This document shows, one piece after another, positions 6,689 to 7,289 of a stretch of DNA of 7,289 nt. This DNA comes from Zymomonas sp. (GTDB lineage Bacteria > Pseudomonadota > Alphaproteobacteria > Sphingomonadales > Sphingomonadaceae): the NCBI GenBank assembly GCA_027489105.1, contig JAIYAJ010000507.1, positions 1-7,289 of the forward strand, read 5' to 3'. The notes under the pieces were generated by a model, which made no database searches, had not been told where the DNA came from, and saw nothing but the letters and a program-made list of their open reading frames with translations. Position 1 is the stretch's first letter; each line of letters starts with the position of its first letter. The translations under genes and the position numbers were made by a program.

Positions 6689-7289
6689 TCAGCGCCGGCC
6701 TTCGAGCCAGTCGTTCAGGGTTTCGTGGAAGAAGCGGACGCGCGTTTCCTGCGCCGGCAGATAGGCGTCCTGATAGCCGAGCGAATGCATGCCGGCCTGC
6801 ATGTCTTCGGCCAGTTCCATATCCTGATAGACGATCTGCCCGGCCAGTTCGGGGATGCCCCGGCCGCCGTCGAAGTCGCGATGCTCGCACTGCTCGACCT
6901 CGCGCAGCGGGCGCATGCCGGCCATGATCGATTCCACCTCGGCCTGCCCCTCGACCGGGAAGGCCATGCACCACAGGTCGAACCAGCATTTCTCCGGATC
7001 GTCGGGGTGCGGCTCGCTGCGGAAGAAGATCAGATTGTCGGGCAGGAAGCTGATGGTGACGTTGGGGAAGATCACCGTGTGCGGGCTGTCGGTGATCTCC
7101 TCGTCGTCCATATGCTCATAATGGACATAGCCGCGCTCGCGCCACAGCCGCTTCTTGGCAGCCTTCAGGTCGAGCCAGCCCTGCATCGCCATCTCTTCAT
7201 AGGAAGCATAGCGCGACGGATCGATGTCCCACTGGCGCAGGATCATCTCGAACGGGTGCGGCACGCCGTCGGGCAGGCGATCGCTGAGC
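6689..7289 (-). CDS. Rieske-type ring-hydroxylating oxygenase alpha subunit, C-terminal part
   Basis: The frame runs open to the right edge, so the N-terminal Rieske [2Fe-2S] domain and the start lie outside; about 200 residues are visible. The GTG at 7264 is internal and should not be taken as a start. The visible part resembles the catalytic (ring_hydroxyl_A) domain of aromatic-ring oxygenases: VIFPNVTISFLPDNLIFFRS, then HPDDPEKCWFDLWCMAFP, and near the end IVYQDMELAEDMQAGM and ETRVRFFHETLNDWL. The Asp encoded at 6821-6823, in YQDMELAED, is the likely acidic ligand of the mononuclear iron; the two His ligands would normally lie about 150 residues earlier, just beyond the edge. The enzyme would use electrons from a reductase, perhaps through a ferredoxin, to oxygenate an aromatic or hydrophobic substrate. 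Substrate and exact family member are not recognisable here. It is followed after 23 nt by the SnoaL-like gene, presumably in one operon. Confidence 0.82.
   Translation of the reverse strand, partial: LSDRLPDGVPHPFEMILRQWDIDPSRYASYEEMAMQGWLDLKAAKKRLWRERGYVHYEHMDDEEITDSPHTVIFPNVTISFLPDNLIFFRSEPHPDDPEKCWFDLWCMAFPVEGQAEVESIMAGMRPLREVEQCEHRDFDGGRGIPELAGQIVYQDMELAEDMQAGMHSLGYQDAYLPAQETRVRFFHETLNDWLEGRR

Noticed and set aside
6666..6989. N-terminal extension of the SnoaL-like protein to a start at 6989
   Set aside because: The extension overlaps the oxygenase gene in another frame and has a Gly/Arg-rich, non-protein-like composition. A good ribosome-binding site directly precedes ATG 6665.

Overview
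The window looks like a chromosomal stretch of a GC-rich alphaproteobacterium. A sphingomonad (Sphingomonadales) is my best guess, from protein style, strong G/C bias at third codon positions and the mix of aromatic-degradation genes. That assignment is inference; no rRNA or other taxonomic marker is present.

Layout, left to right. (1) 1-1275, +: the C-terminal part of a soluble-looking hybrid sensor histidine kinase (signalling helix, HisKA, HATPase, receiver), cut by the left edge. (2) 1375-1998, +: a TetR-family regulator, unusually rich in cysteine, preceded by a candidate promoter with an imperfect palindrome. (3) 2005-2457, -: a MarR-family regulator, convergent with the TetR gene (6 nt gap) and divergent from the catabolic operon. 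(4) 2535-6201, +: a compact homogentisate-pathway operon, hppD-hmgA-fahA, with hmgA and fahA overlapping by ATGA. (5) 6231-7289, -: the end of a convergent operon with a SnoaL/NTF2-like protein and, upstream of it, the C-terminal catalytic part of a Rieske-type ring-hydroxylating oxygenase alpha subunit, cut by the right edge.

How it works together. HppD converts 4-hydroxyphenylpyruvate to homogentisate, HmgA opens the ring to maleylacetoacetate, and FahA splits fumarylacetoacetate into fumarate and acetoacetate. This is the central tyrosine/phenylalanine catabolic route. The isomerase that joins the last two steps (MaiA) is not in the window. The best regulatory signal is a 23-bp near-perfect palindrome between marR and hppD. 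Its two arms carry the -35 elements of two back-to-back promoters, a TTGACA for hppD and a TTGAAC for marR, so one bound MarR dimer could shut both. The second, convergent oxygenase operon probably serves another aromatic or hydrophobic substrate that cannot be named from this fragment.

I do not see a wholly new system here. The enzymes are recognisable, and the points of interest are the divergent operator, hexamers shared between the two intergenic control regions, the missing isomerase, a shifted active-site glutamate in FahA, and the oxygenase/NTF2 pair. No tRNA, rRNA, CRISPR, insertion sequence or attachment site was seen. No gene-free stretch exceeds 300 bases.
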